NCBI GenBank assembly: GCA_002007465.1 | Contig: LNAC01000003.1 | Location: 16,120,563-16,184,562, forward strand | DNA length: 64,000 bases | Direction of reading: 5' to 3' | Origin: Ailurus styani | Taxonomy: Eukaryota > Chordata > Mammalia > Carnivora > Ailuridae | In this document: positions 46,312-58,263 of the stretch, in pieces | How positions within the stretch are numbered: the stretch's first letter is position 1 | Layout: every line of letters starts with the position of its first letter | Notes under the pieces: model-generated | Database searches by the model: none | What the model was told of the DNA's origin: nothing | The model's input: only the letters and a program-made list of their open reading frames with translations | Program-made: the position numbers and the translations under genes

Positions 46312-46639
46312 AAAAAATTGTAAATACTCTTAACTGTCTAGGTTTGTTTGTCCTTTCAGTATTTTTTAATTGTATTTAAGTTTAGTAATGAGTATGCTTA
46401 TCCTCTCTAATGACTAACTGGCTATTAGCAAACCTGTTGTGGACATTTCTGTCATATGTGCTGGTAGACATAGGTACATTTTATAATAGGTTGTGTAATT
46501 TCTGAGTTGTAGGAAAGCCATATGTGTAGGTTTAACAGGTTGTCAAACTGTTTTCGAAAGTGTATTTATTTTTAATAACAACAAAAAATGGTTGTTCCAG
46601 TTGCTCCATAATCTTCTCAACACTTAATATAATCAGTTT

Positions 46640-46825
46640 CTTTTTAAAGATTTTATTTATTTGTCAGAGAGAGAGCATGAGTAGGCAGAGTGGCAGGCAG
46701 AGGCAGAGGGAGAAGCAGGCTGCTTGCCAAGCAAGGAGCCCAATGCGGGACTCGATTCCAGGACCCTGGGATCATGACCTGAGCCAAAGGCAATTGCTCA
46801 ACCAACTGAGCCACCTAGGCATCCC
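46640..46825 (-). mobile_element. SINEC, antisense
   Basis: Antisense SINE ending gccacctaggcatccc. The target duplication ataatcagtt/ataatcagtc is at 46629-46638 and 46826-46835. Confidence 0.93.
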
Positions 46826-47213
46826 ATAATCAGTCTTTTAATTTGAAGGCAACCTGGGGTACACCTTGATGTTTCATATCATAGTTTACTTTCCATTTCC
46901 TTATGACTTATAAACTATAGTACCTTTTCACATGTGTAATAGTCATGTGGCTATCATCTTTCTGATGTTCTCATTCAAGTATTTGTCAGATTTTTCTATT
47001 GGGTTGTTTGTTTGTTTTTTTAGATTATTGCTTGCTGGAGTTTCTTGTATACTTTGTCATTTATATGTATTAAAATATAACATATGGTTTTCCTTTACCT
47101 CTCCAAATAATGTCTTTGGAAGAAAATGTTTACTTTTATTACAGTCCAATTATCAGTGTTTTCTCTCATGGTATTCTTCCTGTGCCCTGATTAAAGTATA
47201 TTTACCTGTTTCT

Positions 47214-47405
47214 GGAGCAACTGAATGGCTCAGTCAGCTCAGCACCTGACTCTTGATTTTGGCTCAGGTCAGGATCTCAGAATTTTGAGATCATGTCCCA
47301 TGTTGGGCTCCATGCTCAGCTGGGAGTCTGCTCTGGATTCTTTCTCTTTCCCTCTGCCCCTTGCCCTACTTGCACTCACTCTCTAAAATAAATAAATCCT
47401 TTCAA
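47214..47405 (+). mobile_element. SINEC, older subfamily, followed by (TA)n
   Basis: Sense SINE (ggagcaactgaatggctcag, gactcttgattttggctcag) with the tail aataaataaatcctttcaaa and a TA microsatellite at about 47408-47430. The flanks tatatttacc and tatatttgcc suggest the target duplication. Confidence 0.88.
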
Positions 47406-47710
47406 ATATACATATATATATATATATTTGCCTTTTTCAATACATTGAATGCAATTTTCTTAAATCCATATATGAAGTTATGAAGTATATTCTTCTAGAA
47501 GCTCTACTGTCTACCATCCACAATTACATAAACAATCTGTATGTCACATTTTTACACGTTGTTAAGATATGAGTTGGGAAAAATTTTTTCCTGCTTGAAT
47601 TTTCAATTTACCTGTACAATTTCTTAAAACTATATTTTTTCCTCACATTTGTTTTAAGGAAAAATGAGCAGCATATGTGAATCTGTTTTGGGTCTGTTTC
47701 CATTAAAAAA

Positions 47711-47955
47711 TCCATATACTGCTATTTGAGTGGATACTTGAGAGGAAGATGAAGAACAATTTTTTAATCTTTACATGGATGCCTAAAAACATTAATGTTA
47801 GATGAAGTTTGGAATTTTTATTAACAAATTGAACTTCAATAGTTGAACTGAGTCTGTTCATGGAGGTAACAATGACCAATTTTTTTTTTCTACAATCTGA
47901 GGGTGACTTTTAATAATGGTCCCTCTTGAGATTTCATTCAAAAAGAAGGACATCA
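47711..47955. other. Unassigned DNA
   Basis: Nothing recognised. Confidence 0.3.
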
Positions 47956-48017
47956 ATCAGTGTGGTGACTGATGATAAATGTTGACCTGGCTAGACTATG
48001 GCACCCAATTGTTTGGT

Positions 48018-48123
48018 AATGTGATGAGCACTGGTTGTTATATTCAACTGATGAATAACTGAACTCTATAACTGAAACTAATGATATACTATATGCTGGC
48101 TAATTGAATTTAAATTAAAAAAG
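48018..48123 (+). mobile_element. L1 3'-end stub (first of two)
   Basis: The run gtgatgagcactggttgtta followed by tatactatatgctggctaat and an A-rich tail is a carnivore L1 3' UTR end. Confidence 0.78.
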
Positions 48124-48240
48124 AATACACTTATCATGATAAACACTGAGTAATATATGGAATTGCTGAATCACCATATTATACACCTGAAACTAATATA
48201 ATGCTGTATATTAACTATAATGGAATTAAACTTCAGTTTA
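48124..48240 (+). mobile_element. L1 3'-end stub (second of two)
   Basis: The run atcatgataaacactgagta followed by accatattatacacctgaaa and tgctgtatattaactataat is another L1 3' UTR end, directly abutting the first. Confidence 0.78.
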
Positions 48241-48568
48241 ATTTTAAAAATACTAGTATAGATGTTGCTATAAAGGTATTTTGTACATGTCATTAACTTT
48301 TCAATCAGTTGACTTTAAATAAAGGAAATCACTCTCAATAAAATATGTGGGCTTCACCCAACAAATTGAAGGTCTTAAGTATTCCAGAGAAGGAAAAATG
48401 CAGCCCCCAGGCTGTAACATAGAAACCCTGCTTGATTCACCTACCAAAGACTGCAACTTCAACTCTTGCCTGAGTTTCCAGAATGCCAGTCTGCCCTTCA
48501 GATTTCAGACTTGTCATCCCCTATAATGAGCCAATTCCTTAAACTCTCTCCCACTCCCTTAACTCGTG

Positions 48569-48592
48569 AGTGTGTGTGTGTGTGTGTGTGTG
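48569..48592. repeat. (TG)n microsatellite
   Basis: About twelve TG units at the 3' side of the MLT2-like LTR. Confidence 0.95.
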
Positions 48593-48689
48593 ACACTTTG
48601 AAACCACTCTCCAACTTACTATTTAAGCTTGAAGTTCAATGGTGAGTATAGTCACTATTTGAATATCAGAATATGCCATATGTATTAGG

Positions 48690-49112
48690 CGAGGGTTGTC
48701 ACAACTGTGTTATAAATTAGGTGTCATAAACAACAGAAATTTATATTTTTTCATTCTGGCAGACAGAAGTCTGAAATCAAGGTGTTATAAGGATAAGACT
48801 CTGTTCCTGGTTTCTGTCCTTGGCTTGTATATGGCTGTGATCCTGCTCACTTGGAGTTTTCTCTGTATGTGCCTTTGTCTAAATCTCCCCTGTTTACAAA
48901 AACACTAGTCATATTAAATTTGGGCCCACTACAATGACTTTAGTTTAACTAATTACCTTTACAATGACCTAATTTCTAAATAATAAAGTATCTCTGTCTT
49001 AGATGCTTATTCTAGGCAAGAACGAGTATAGTGAGAATGTTACATTTTGACATACTGGGTGTTGGGATTTCAACATGAATTTTGATGGGACAATTCAACC
49101 CATAATACCGTG
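48690..49112 (-). mobile_element. MaLR-type LTR, antisense
   Basis: The order taaacaacagaaatttatat, gcagacagaagtctgaaatc, ctgtttacaaaaacactagt, atgacctaatttctaaataa and caattcaacccataatacc matches an antisense MaLR LTR. Confidence 0.65.
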
Positions 49113-49114
49113 AA

Positions 49115-50990
49115 AAACTTGCAAGTCTCACCTGATTTAATTTTTTAATATTAAGAAACAAAGTAGTATTTGTTTTTCTATAAAGTATTGTAAATCTGTC
49201 ATTTAAAAATTTTACTTTTCTCTAGATTATTATCTGCTATGCTAGGTTTACTTTTTCATTAGCTTTTCATTTATTGTTCAATCACAAGTATCTTCTAATT
49301 CATAAAAGTTTGGTATTGTTTGGGTTTTGGCAGCTAACTGCCTCTAAGCCATGTTTAGCACCAGATTAAGTAATACTACTTTTATCAAAAATTAAAATAA
49401 GGAAATATTTATTTAACTGTACCCATCTTTCACCCTTTCTACATCATATGGCATTGTAACTAGTATATCATTCATTTATACATGATTTTCTTTTCTAAAT
49501 TCTGTTAATGGGTGAGTCTACTTTCATTTTTTAGGCTTGATGACAGTTATTAATATTAATTATTATATCTTTATTTTTTTGTCATAGATTGTCAGTGAAG
49601 AAAAACTCCAATCTATGTCCACTATGTTTATTCAGGAATAAATTAATGCTTTAGCTCTCGCATGTTGTAATAAACATTTCCATTACTGAATCCACCTAGA
49701 AAACTTCTAGGACACATATAGGCTTTGGATAATCCTGTTCATTCATAAAAGAACAGAGACATATATTTTAAGACCCACTTCTGATATTTCTTTTTATTGT
49801 TGCATTAAAATTACAAGCTAATTATAGCCATTTTCTTTTATCCTGTATAACCTTAACTATTCAGTTGTGGAGGACATAAAATATATTCTAAATTGTAAGC
49901 TGCAGGAAGTATTGCCATTCATAGAGAAAGAGTGAACGTAATTACTTACTTAGGTTAAGCAAGCCTTCCCATTGCTGGCACTTATTATACACATTTACAT
50001 ATTATAAAAAGCTTTAAAAATACATGTGAGTTAGTGGGAAAAAAAGAATAATGTTATAAAATCACTGGTGACTGGAGTACATTGTTTTTATAAGTATATA
50101 TTTGTGTTTCTTTTTCTTGTAATTTAAACTCAACCTATATTTGAGTTTATATTAATAATTAAGCTTACTAATCTAGATACATTTAAAAGTCCATGTTGGG
50201 TTGTGACAGTGTATGCTTCCTTATTTTGAGTTGCTCTTAAAACTCCAATTCATAAAATAATCAACACTAATTAATATGTAGAAGCCCAATAAATAATTTA
50301 GGAAACAAACCCAAGGAAACCAACTTATATTTTACTTTTGGATGATAAACAATAGGATGACAGAATTTTATATTTTCTAATCATGATGCATTGGAAGTTA
50401 GTTCTATAAATCTCCATGCATCCGAGTGCCTGTTAAATAGCACAGAATAAAATCAATGGTCAATGAAATTGTATTTTCAAGCATCAAAGTGCTATAAACA
50501 ATAGCATACCATAAAATAGAAAACCATAAAAAAGCAAAATCTTTTGTAAGGAATATAATTGATTGTTTCTTTTCTGGTGATGATAGTGGTGGTAGTGATT
50601 TGAATATCAATAAAGAACTATTATAATAATAGTTACAATATGTTACTTTGGATTCTGAAAATGATTGTAACTTTTACATAGACTACGTTCTGCCAATTGC
50701 TTAAGTATAGTCTGTCTCACTGGTAGAGAAACTATAGAGTAGGAGACTTGTAGATGCCAGTTGTGACCAGTACAAGGTAATGTGATCTTGGAGGCGGTCA
50801 CCTTTATTTTAGAAGACAGGCATTTGGTTAAATGTTCAGTTCAGACCAAGAAACATTAAATTGACTTGATGCTCAGTCCAAGAAGGTTAACAGAGAGCCT
50901 CTTAAATTATCCTGCCTGGGGTCAACATCTTCCTGGAAATCAGTAGATCAGAGATGCTAAAAACCAGGCCTAAAGAAAGAAATATCTCTA
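49115..50990. other. Unassigned DNA
   Basis: The longest stretch without an assignable repeat (almost 1.9 kb). It has no frame over 70 codons and no RNA gene that I can see. If the locus has a conserved regulatory element, this and 12756-14129 are the better places to look, but nothing in the sequence itself shows one. Confidence 0.4.
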
Positions 50991-51009
50991 TAAAGATTCA
51001 AAATATTTT

Positions 51010-51207
51010 TTTATTTTTTAAAAGATCTTATTTATCTGTTTGTCAGAGAGAGAGAGAGAGAGAGAGCAAGCAAGGCAAGCTGCAGGCAGAAGAAGAAGCA
51101 GGCTCCCTGCTGAGCAAGGAGCCTGATGTGGGGCTCAATCTCAGGACCCGGGATCATGACCTGAACTGAAGACAGATGCTCAACCAACTAAAACATCTAG
51201 GCTTCCC
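51010..51207 (-). mobile_element. SINEC, older, antisense
   Basis: Antisense SINE with a GA run (51045-51066) and a diverged head (catctaggcttccc). The flanks aaagattcaaaatatttt and aaagattcaaaaatttt form the target duplication. Confidence 0.9.
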
Positions 51208-51224
51208 AAAGATTCAAAAATTTT

Positions 51225-51634
51225 AAAAAAGAATGACAAATTTACTAATAATATCATAACTTTGTATAGCTAAAGAATGCCAAATAATCTTTCTTTTAAT
51301 CTTGATGCTGCTTGAATTTCTGACAAAACGAAAATGTTTGTACTGAAACTGACAAAAAGACAATATTTCTCCTCAAAAGATAAAATTAATAGAAAAGGAA
51401 AAAAATCTAAGATTGTACTAGGATACAGAAAGTTGTTGATTCCTAAAGAACTCAGGTAATATGTGATAAAAGGGAAGATAAATTCAGGACTGACTTGTGA
51501 AAAGCTTTTGGGGTCATACTTGAAAAAGATCTCCAGGAAACTAGCAATTATCTCAGACACAGATGTTGTGGACTGCCTCAAAACTGAGCTTATGGTAAAA
51601 TTGTGATTTACTTTAACATAATTTAAATGCTCAT
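51225..51634. other. Unassigned DNA with a 103-codon antisense frame
   Basis: The minus-strand frame at 51270-51581 is Phe/Ser/Ile/Leu-rich and lacks a recognised domain. No promoter or splice evidence supports it, and I treat it as a chance frame. Confidence 0.35.
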
Positions 51635-54586
51635 TATAGGCAAGGGTGGTTGCAGTAAGAAATGTGATGTCAGCAAGATGGTGGAATCTCCTACAAGGAG
51701 ATCCCAGCCCTCACTCAGACAAAAATAATGATCAACTCAACTATCTACCAAAGAATTAGTTCTGGGAGAACCAGAAGTGTTGTTAGGGGGTTGCAGCAAG
51801 CCAGAGTAATGTAGTCGCTGGGATGGCTGCATAGAAATGGACAGAAAATATTCTGCCTATATCTTATCTTCAACAGCAGGGAGGAATCTTGGTGGCTTTG
51901 TGTGTCTCCAGGGGGAGATTGAGAGGGAGCCTTTAATCGCCTTTGCCAAAGAAGATCCCAAAAGCCCTGTTAGGACTACAGATGATCCCCAATGTCTTTA
52001 TTGGTGTGGACTTCAGCTGCTGGCAGTGTCCAAAGCTATAGCTCCTGTATCCCCCAGAGCTGGATTTACCAAGCACTGCCCCTCCCAATCCTGGAGTTGA
52101 GGTCACTGTATTCTTGCATCCCTGGTGAGACTGGGTTTGCCTGATCCCACAGACACCCACCACCAAGTACACAAATGTGCACTGGTCCCAACACCTGCTG
52201 ACACCACTGTGCAGTCTCATGCTTAGAACCAGTGCCTACAACAAAGCATATTCACAAGATCAGACACCTGCCACAACTACTGACACTTCCCACTGAACCT
52301 AACCCATGAACACTTTCCTAAGAATGTGGCACTACAGCCTCACAAAACTCATATCCCTGTAAGTTTCTGGACACGGACCTGACTGGGAGCCACGGCATAT
52401 TTCACCCAGCTAGTATCCTTGTGCCCACCTGTGAGAAGAGGCTTTTCCCCATTTAGGCCAGTTTGTGACATTTGGAAGAGGTGATATCAATGAAGTACCA
52501 AAGAGTTCAAAATAATTGTTTTAAAGCTGCTCAGTGGTGCTATAAGAGAACAGAGATACCACAACAAAAATCAGGAAAATGATACATGAACAAAATGAGA
52601 AGTTTAACAGATTATTTAAAATAGAAGTTATCTTTTAAAAAAAGAAAAATGAGAAAAATACAATGTCTGAAGTGAATAATACAATAGAGAGCTTCAACAA
52701 GGGATTCAATCAAACAGAAGAAAGGATAAGTTAATTGAAAGATCAATCATTTAAAATTATCCAGAGAGAGGGAAGATAAAGAATTAAAAGGAATAAGGAA
52801 AATGTACAGGATTTATGGGGTACTGTCAAAAGGACCAATAAACATTTATTGAAATAGAAGAAAGAGAAGAGAAAGAGAAAGGAGAAGGTTATCTAAAAAA
52901 GTAATTGCTGAAAGCTCTTAAATTGGGGAAATAAATCAACATCAGTTTCATGAAGTTTAAAAGTTCCTGAACAGTATCTACTCAAATAAGATTATGTGAA
53001 GACACACTATAATCAATTTGTTAAAAGTCAACAAAAAAGGAAATTTTGGAAGTACCAAGAGAAAAGTCGTGACATATAAGGGAAATCCCATAGGACTATA
53101 AGAAGACTTTATATTGGAAACTTTGCAGGACAGGAGAGAGTAGGATGATATATTCAAAATTCTTTAAAGAAAAACCCCACCAAACAAAAATTCTATACCT
53201 GCCAAAATTATCTTCTAAAAATTAAGAAAAGATAGTCTTTCCCAAACAAAAACTGAGAGAATCTGTTGCTAATAGACTTGCCTTATAAAAAATGCTTTAG
53301 TTATTCAAATTGATTTTTATTTCCCTGATGACAAGTGATGTTGAACATCTTATCATGTGTCTGTTGGCCATCTATATATTTTCTTTGGGAGAATGTCTAT
53401 TCATGCCTTCTGCCCATTTTGATTGGATTATTCATTTTTGGGGTGTTGGATTTTATAAGTTCTTTACATATTTTGGACAGTATTTATCAGATGTCATTTG
53501 CAAATATCTTCTCCCATTCCCTAAGTTGCCTTTTACTTTTGTTGTTTCCTTTACATGCAGAAGCTTTTTATTTTATGAAGTCCCAATAGCTTACTTTTAC
53601 CTTTGTTTTCCTTACCTCAGGAGACATATCTAGAAAGACGTTCTTATGACTGATAGAAAAAAGGTTACTGCCCGTGTTCTCCTGTAGGATTTTTATGGTT
53701 TCAGGTTTCACATTAGGTCTTTCATCCATTTTGAATTTATTTTTGTGTAAGGAGTAATAAAGTGGTCCAGTTTCATTTTTCTGCACGTTGCTATCCAGTT
53801 TTCCCAACACCATTTGTTGAAGAGACTGTATTTTTCCCATAGGATATTCTGTCCTGTTTTATTGAAGATTAATTGACCATATAGTTGTGGGTTCATTTCT
53901 GGGTTTTCTATTCTCTTCCATTGATCTATGTGTCTATATTTGTATCAGTACTATATTGTTTTGATTGCTACAGCTTTGTAATATAACTTGAAATCTGGGA
54001 CTGTGAAATAAGCTAAACAACAAGTGAAAGCATGTGGAAGCATAAATCTCAAGGGTAGAAATAAAAACAGAGTCAACACAGAAAAATATAATAGTATAAT
54101 GGTATTCATGAATAATTTTTAACCTTGATATAAAAATTAAAAGACAGAAATGTTAAGAATAACTATAATCACAAAAGTGACCAATTAATAGCAATATAGT
54201 AATAGGAGACTTTCATACTCCACTTCCAATAATAGATAGACTGTCAAAATAGAATATCAATAAAGAAACCATGGCCTTCAACAAACAGATCTAACAGACA
54301 TATTTAGAACTTTTCATATAAGAGGAGAATACATATTCTTCTAAAGTGTACATGAAATACATTCTCAAATAGATTATACATTAGGTCACAAAATAAGTCC
54401 AACAAATTTAAGAAGTTTGAAATCATTCAATATATTTTTTTCAGATCACAAAGTAATGAGTCTAAAAATTAGTAACAATGAGAAAATGGGAAAATTAAAA
54501 ATACAGGGAAACTAAAAAAACATATTTTTGAATAATCATTGGGTCAAAGAGGAAATCAAAAGGTAATATGAAAATTTTCTAGGACA
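51635..54586 (+). mobile_element. L1M/HAL1-like LINE: 5' UTR, ORF1 region and start of ORF2
   Basis: A 5' UTR-like region (aagatggtggaatctcctac; GC-balanced to about 52480) is followed by an ORF1 region with cagagataccacaacaaaaa, acaggatttatggggtactg, aagatagtctttcccaaaca and aacttgccttataaaaaatg-type phrases up to 53300. An antisense L1 occupies about 53305-53998. The same element resumes at about 54000 and reaches ORF2 endonuclease-region sequence (54185-54586). Frames are broken throughout. It resembles either L1M or the ORF1-only HAL1 group. Confidence 0.68.
53305..53998 (-). mobile_element. Carnivore L1 ORF2 segment, antisense, without its 3' end
   Basis: Antisense ORF2 C-terminal region: atttccctgatgacaagtga, tttgcaaatatcttctccca, ttcatccattttgaatttat, ccagttttcccaacaccatt. 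Frames of 62-107 codons on both strands remain, which suggests moderate age. No 3' UTR or T-run is present at its left boundary. Confidence 0.8.
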
Positions 54587-54778
54587 ATGGTGCCTGGGAA
54601 GTTCAGTTGGTTATGCATCCAACTTTGATTTCATCTCAGGTCATGATCTCAGGGTCATGAGATCAAGCCCTGCATGGGGCTCCATGCTCAGCATGGAGTT
54701 TGCTTGGAATTCTCTCTCTCCCTCTGCCCCTCCTTCCACCCTCTCTCCTTCTAAGAAATAAATAAATAAAATATTTAA
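54587..54778 (+). mobile_element. SINEC, older subfamily
   Basis: Sense SINE (tggtgcctgggaagttcagt, catccaactttgatttcatc) with an (AAAT)n tail. The target duplication gaaaattttctaggac/gaaaatattctaagac flanks it. Confidence 0.9.
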
Positions 54779-54799
54779 GAAAATATTCTAAGACAAATA

Positions 54800-55740
54800 A
54801 GAAAATATGCCAAGATGATAAGTACATTTATCATGATATGCTTGGTAGAATACTTAGAATTGTTGAATCACTATGTTGTACACCTGAAGCTAATATATAT
54901 TGTTAAAATTTCCACACTAGCCAAAGTGAGATATAGACTCAATACAATCTCTATGAAAATTTTATGGCATTTTCCACAGATATAAAAAAAAAAGTCCAAA
55001 ATTTTGTATGGAACCACAAAAGAACCTTAATAGCCAAAGCAATTTTGTCATATTACCTATGATAATATATTTTACCTAGATAGATATAGATAGATACAGA
55101 TGCATACACATGCACACACACAAAATTTTACTGTCTTAAGCAAGAAGGAGATCTGCCATTTTCATCTACATGGATAAACCTGGAAGGCATTATGTTAAGT
55201 GAAATAAACCAAACACAGAAAGAAAAATACTCTATGATCTTACTTACTTGAGGAATTTGAAATAATTCGTATTGGGTGCTATATGCAAACAATGAATCAT
55301 GGAAGACTATATAAAAAACTAATGATGTACTGTATGGTGACTAATATAATTGAAAAAAAGAAACAATAAATAAATAAAAACAACAACAACAAAATAAAAC
55401 AATTCATAGATTCTATCAAGTTTAGGGAAGCAAAAATTAGAATGTTGGTTACCAGTGGTGAAAGAGTGGGCTAAGTATTGAGATATTAGTCAAATGGTGC
55501 AAAATTTCAATTTTTTAGGAGAAATAAAATCCTCGATCTAATGTACAACATGATCACTAAAGTTAGTAACATTGTGTATACTTGAAATTTTCTGAGAGTT
55601 CATTTTAAGTTTTCTCACCACCCACACACAAATGTAACTATGTGAATCATTGCACATGTTAATTAGCTTGGCTATAATAATCATTTCATAGTGGATACCA
55701 AAACATCATGTGGTGTACCTTAAGTACATAAAATTTTTAT
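54800..55740 (+). mobile_element. Mosaic of L1 pieces
   Basis: An L1 3'-end piece at about 54825-54905 (tgttgtacacctgaagctaa), ORF2 pieces at 54905-55070 and 55130-55265, a carnivore L1 3' tail at 55268-55370 (attgggtgctatatgcaaac) and an older L1 3' UTR at 55400-55740. A (TAGA)n/CA tract lies at 55075-55125. The order does not match one element. Confidence 0.65.
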
Positions 55741-56280
55741 TTATAAAGAGTGAAGAATGATAGTCTTCAAAATGAAAGAATAATGCCTTTTGTTACTACT
55801 TTTTCCCTGTCCTTAATATTGCCAGTTGCTATATTTCTGAACTGGCAGAGTAGAATTGTAAAAACATCTTACCTTAGCTCTTTATTCTCTTTTCATCTGA
55901 ACCCAAAATATTTCAAGACGGACTTCCAAATCATTTCCAATGATTTTGCAATGATCATTTTCCAATGATAGGTACATTATTCCTTAAGGATGGGCAATTA
56001 CTAAAAAGTGAAAGATGGGGAAAAAACTAAGCAAAAAATACTTTTGGTTAATTAAAAAAAATGAAACAAACCAAATAAAAAATGTGTACAGAAGTAATTA
56101 AAACTATGTACAGTTATTGTTTTAAACCTCTGGGATTTTTGTGGTTGTTTGTTAGGCAGCATTATTGAAGTACAGTGGCTAATACATTGCAAAATTCCCA
56201 ATTAACTGGTAGGTTTAATTCAATCACAATCATATTACTGAGATGATTTTTTAAATATCTAATTATAAATACACTAGTAC
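55741..56280. other. Unassigned DNA
   Basis: A 72-codon + frame (55750-55968) has no recognised content. Otherwise nothing. Confidence 0.35.
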
Positions 56281-56295
56281 AAAGAGCATATTTTT

Positions 56296-56482
56296 ATTTA
56301 TTTATTTAAGATTTTATCCATTTATTTGACAGAGAGAGATCACAAGTAGGCTGAGAGGTAGGCAGAGAGAGAGGAGTAAGCAGGCTCCTTGCTTAGCAGG
56401 GACCTTGATGCGGACCTCGATCTGAGATCATGACCTGAGCTGAAGGCAGTGGCTTTAACCCACTGAGCCACCCAGGCACCCA
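56296..56482 (-). mobile_element. SINEC, antisense
   Basis: Antisense SINE ending gccacccaggcaccc. The flanks agcatattttt (about 56285-56295) and agcatattttt (about 56488-56498) form the target duplication. Confidence 0.92.
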
Positions 56483-56498
56483 TAAATAGCATATTTTT

Positions 56499-56677
56499 AA
56501 ATATTTATTTATTTATTTGAGAAAGAGAGCACGAGCGGGAGGGACAGAAAGAATCTCAAGCAGACTCTGTACTAAGGACAAAGCCAGATGTGGGGCTCTA
56601 TCTCACGACCCTGAGATCATAATCTGAGCCAAAACCAAGAGTTGGATCCTCAAGCCACTGCACCACCAAGGCACCCT
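56499..56677 (-). mobile_element. SINEC, older subfamily, antisense, in tandem
   Basis: Follows the preceding SINE after only its target duplication. The head is diverged (caccaccaaggcaccc) and the body has the older-subfamily phrase aaaccaagagttggatcc. Confidence 0.85.
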
Positions 56678-57035
56678 GACAATATTTTTTAAGCACTACG
56701 TTAAGTCTAGTACTTGATTAAGTGCTATTTTTCAATAAAATAATCTAAAACTAAAAAGAGTGTTTAGTACTAAAAACATAGATCAATGTACAGTTGGCAA
56801 AAATCTAAGAAAAGTTTTAAATCTGTGTCAATGTTACTTCAAATCTGTGTCATTTATTAGTGAAAGTTGAATTTAAAAATAGTAAAGGAATCTTGACAAT
56901 TGTTTGTTTATTGAGGATAACTTCTTACTTTATGAAAATATTATAGGGCAAGTTGAGGTTATTTAAGATATAATAAAAGATGTCATGAGACAAATACACT
57001 GAAAAGAAATATACAATTCGAACTGAATTTCAGTT
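56678..57035. other. Unassigned DNA
   Basis: A short local duplication (aaatctgtgtcaatgttact, then tcaaatctgtgtcatttatt) at 56819-56859. Nothing else. Confidence 0.35.
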
Positions 57036-57053
57036 TAAAATATTTGAAATTTA

Positions 57054-57253
57054 TGGGGCACCTGGGTGGCTCAGTGGGTTAAAGCTCCTGCCTTTGTCTC
57101 AGGTCATGATCTCAGGGTCCCGGGATCAAGTCCCGCATCGGGCTCCTTGCTCAGCGGGGAGCCTGCTTCCCCTCTCCCTCTGCCTGCCTCTCTGCCTACT
57201 TGTGATCTCTGTGTCAAATAAATAAATAAAATATTTTTTAAAAATTAAAAAAT
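57054..57253 (+). mobile_element. SINEC, young-looking
   Basis: Sense SINE ggggcacctgggtggctcag with a consensus-like body. The target duplication aaaatatttgaaattta/aaaatatctgaaattta flanks it. Confidence 0.95.
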
Positions 57254-57270
57254 AAAATATCTGAAATTTA

Positions 57271-58047
57271 ATACATAATACCAATATGTATATAACATGG
57301 AGACATATTTCATAGGTATGCATTAAATGCCTTGAGTTTAAGTTCTAATGGCAAGATTAAGAAAATAGAGATATGCAAAACCTCTGTATTAATATATTAT
57401 TTTGGCATATTGTCTAATTATAGGTAAGTTAAAAATGAAATATCAGGCAAAAAGTGAAATATCAGTTAACAAATAATTTAATAATGATGTATAATTTGAA
57501 AACCGAGTACACTTAGTATGGAACTATTAGAATCGTGTTTTTAAGTAAATATAATTGTCACAATATGACAATTTTGGGGCATGTACATACAGTACGTTTC
57601 CAATTTCATATATCAGAATCTTAAGAGGAATTTTCTATGCCAGAAGAGTTATTAGTAAACTTTAACTTTGTTTTATAGCTGTATGTATTATTCAAATATT
57701 CTACAAAAATTTACTTCATAATCAATGAAAATACATTAATAAAATGTTTAATTTACTTTTGATTAGACGTTTTTACAACTAGAATGTAACATGGCACAAT
57801 TTTCTTTTAAATTTTTCATAAATAGTTTTGAAATTTTTCTGCTTCTATAATCTACAATTAACACTTTTCATAAATAATCTTTTTGAATAGATTTCAGCTA
57901 TTATTGAATAATTATTACCAATACACTTAGTGACCTTCTGAAGACAGTGAAGAAGAGATGATGATATTATTCCATTTCTAAATTCAAGCAACCATAATTA
58001 TAGAATCTAGGTTTTCAGCATATGAAAATGAGAGAATTAGAGACTAT
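57271..58047. other. Unassigned AT-rich DNA
   Basis: No recognisable feature. Confidence 0.35.
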
Positions 58048-58060
58048 GAATAGAGATTTA

Positions 58061-58263
58061 TTTATGTATTTATTTAAAAGATTTATTTATTTGAGAGAGA
58101 GAGCACCAGTAGGAGAGGTAGAGGGAGAGGAAGAGAGAATTCAAATCGGACTCCATGCTCAGCATGGACCCTGACATGGGACTCCATCTCATGATCTTGA
58201 GATCATGACCTAGCTGAAACCAGGAGTCAGACAGTCAACCAACCATACCACCGAGGCACTCCT
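58061..58263 (-). mobile_element. SINEC, older subfamily, antisense
   Basis: Diverged antisense SINE with ggactccatgctcagcatgg and end caccgaggcactcc. The imperfect target duplication gaatagagattta/ggatacagattta flanks it. Confidence 0.87.

Larger units (their letters stand above)
45180..47710 (-). mobile_element. Old L1M, antisense, carrying SINEs and a young L1
   Basis: Antisense L1M 3' and ORF2 fragments lie at 45240-45480, 46323-46630, 46836-47213 and 47430-47700. Recognisable phrases include gtttcccagttttgaatata, ggtataattcatttaagaag and tctattgggttgtttgtttg. It has received at least four SINEs and one L1. Confidence 0.5.
47960..48620 (+). mobile_element. MLT2-like ERVL LTR split by two L1 stubs
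   Basis: Left part 47960-48018 (gttgacctggctagactatg), right part 48245-48620 (tagatgttgctataaaggta, tgaaggtcttaagtattcca, ctgagtttccagaatgccag, gagccaattccttaaactct). A (TG)n microsatellite (48569-48592) sits where the LTR normally has simple-repeat-like sequence. Confidence 0.65.

Noticed and set aside
51270..51581. 103-codon antisense frame
   Set aside because: Phe/Ile/Ser-rich and featureless; it lies between a SINE and an L1M 5' UTR and is taken as chance.
51635..52480. GC-balanced stretch with frames on both strands, as a possible gene or CpG island
   Set aside because: CpG is rare and the sequence follows an L1M 5' UTR. The stretch at 25460-26689 was rejected for the same reason.
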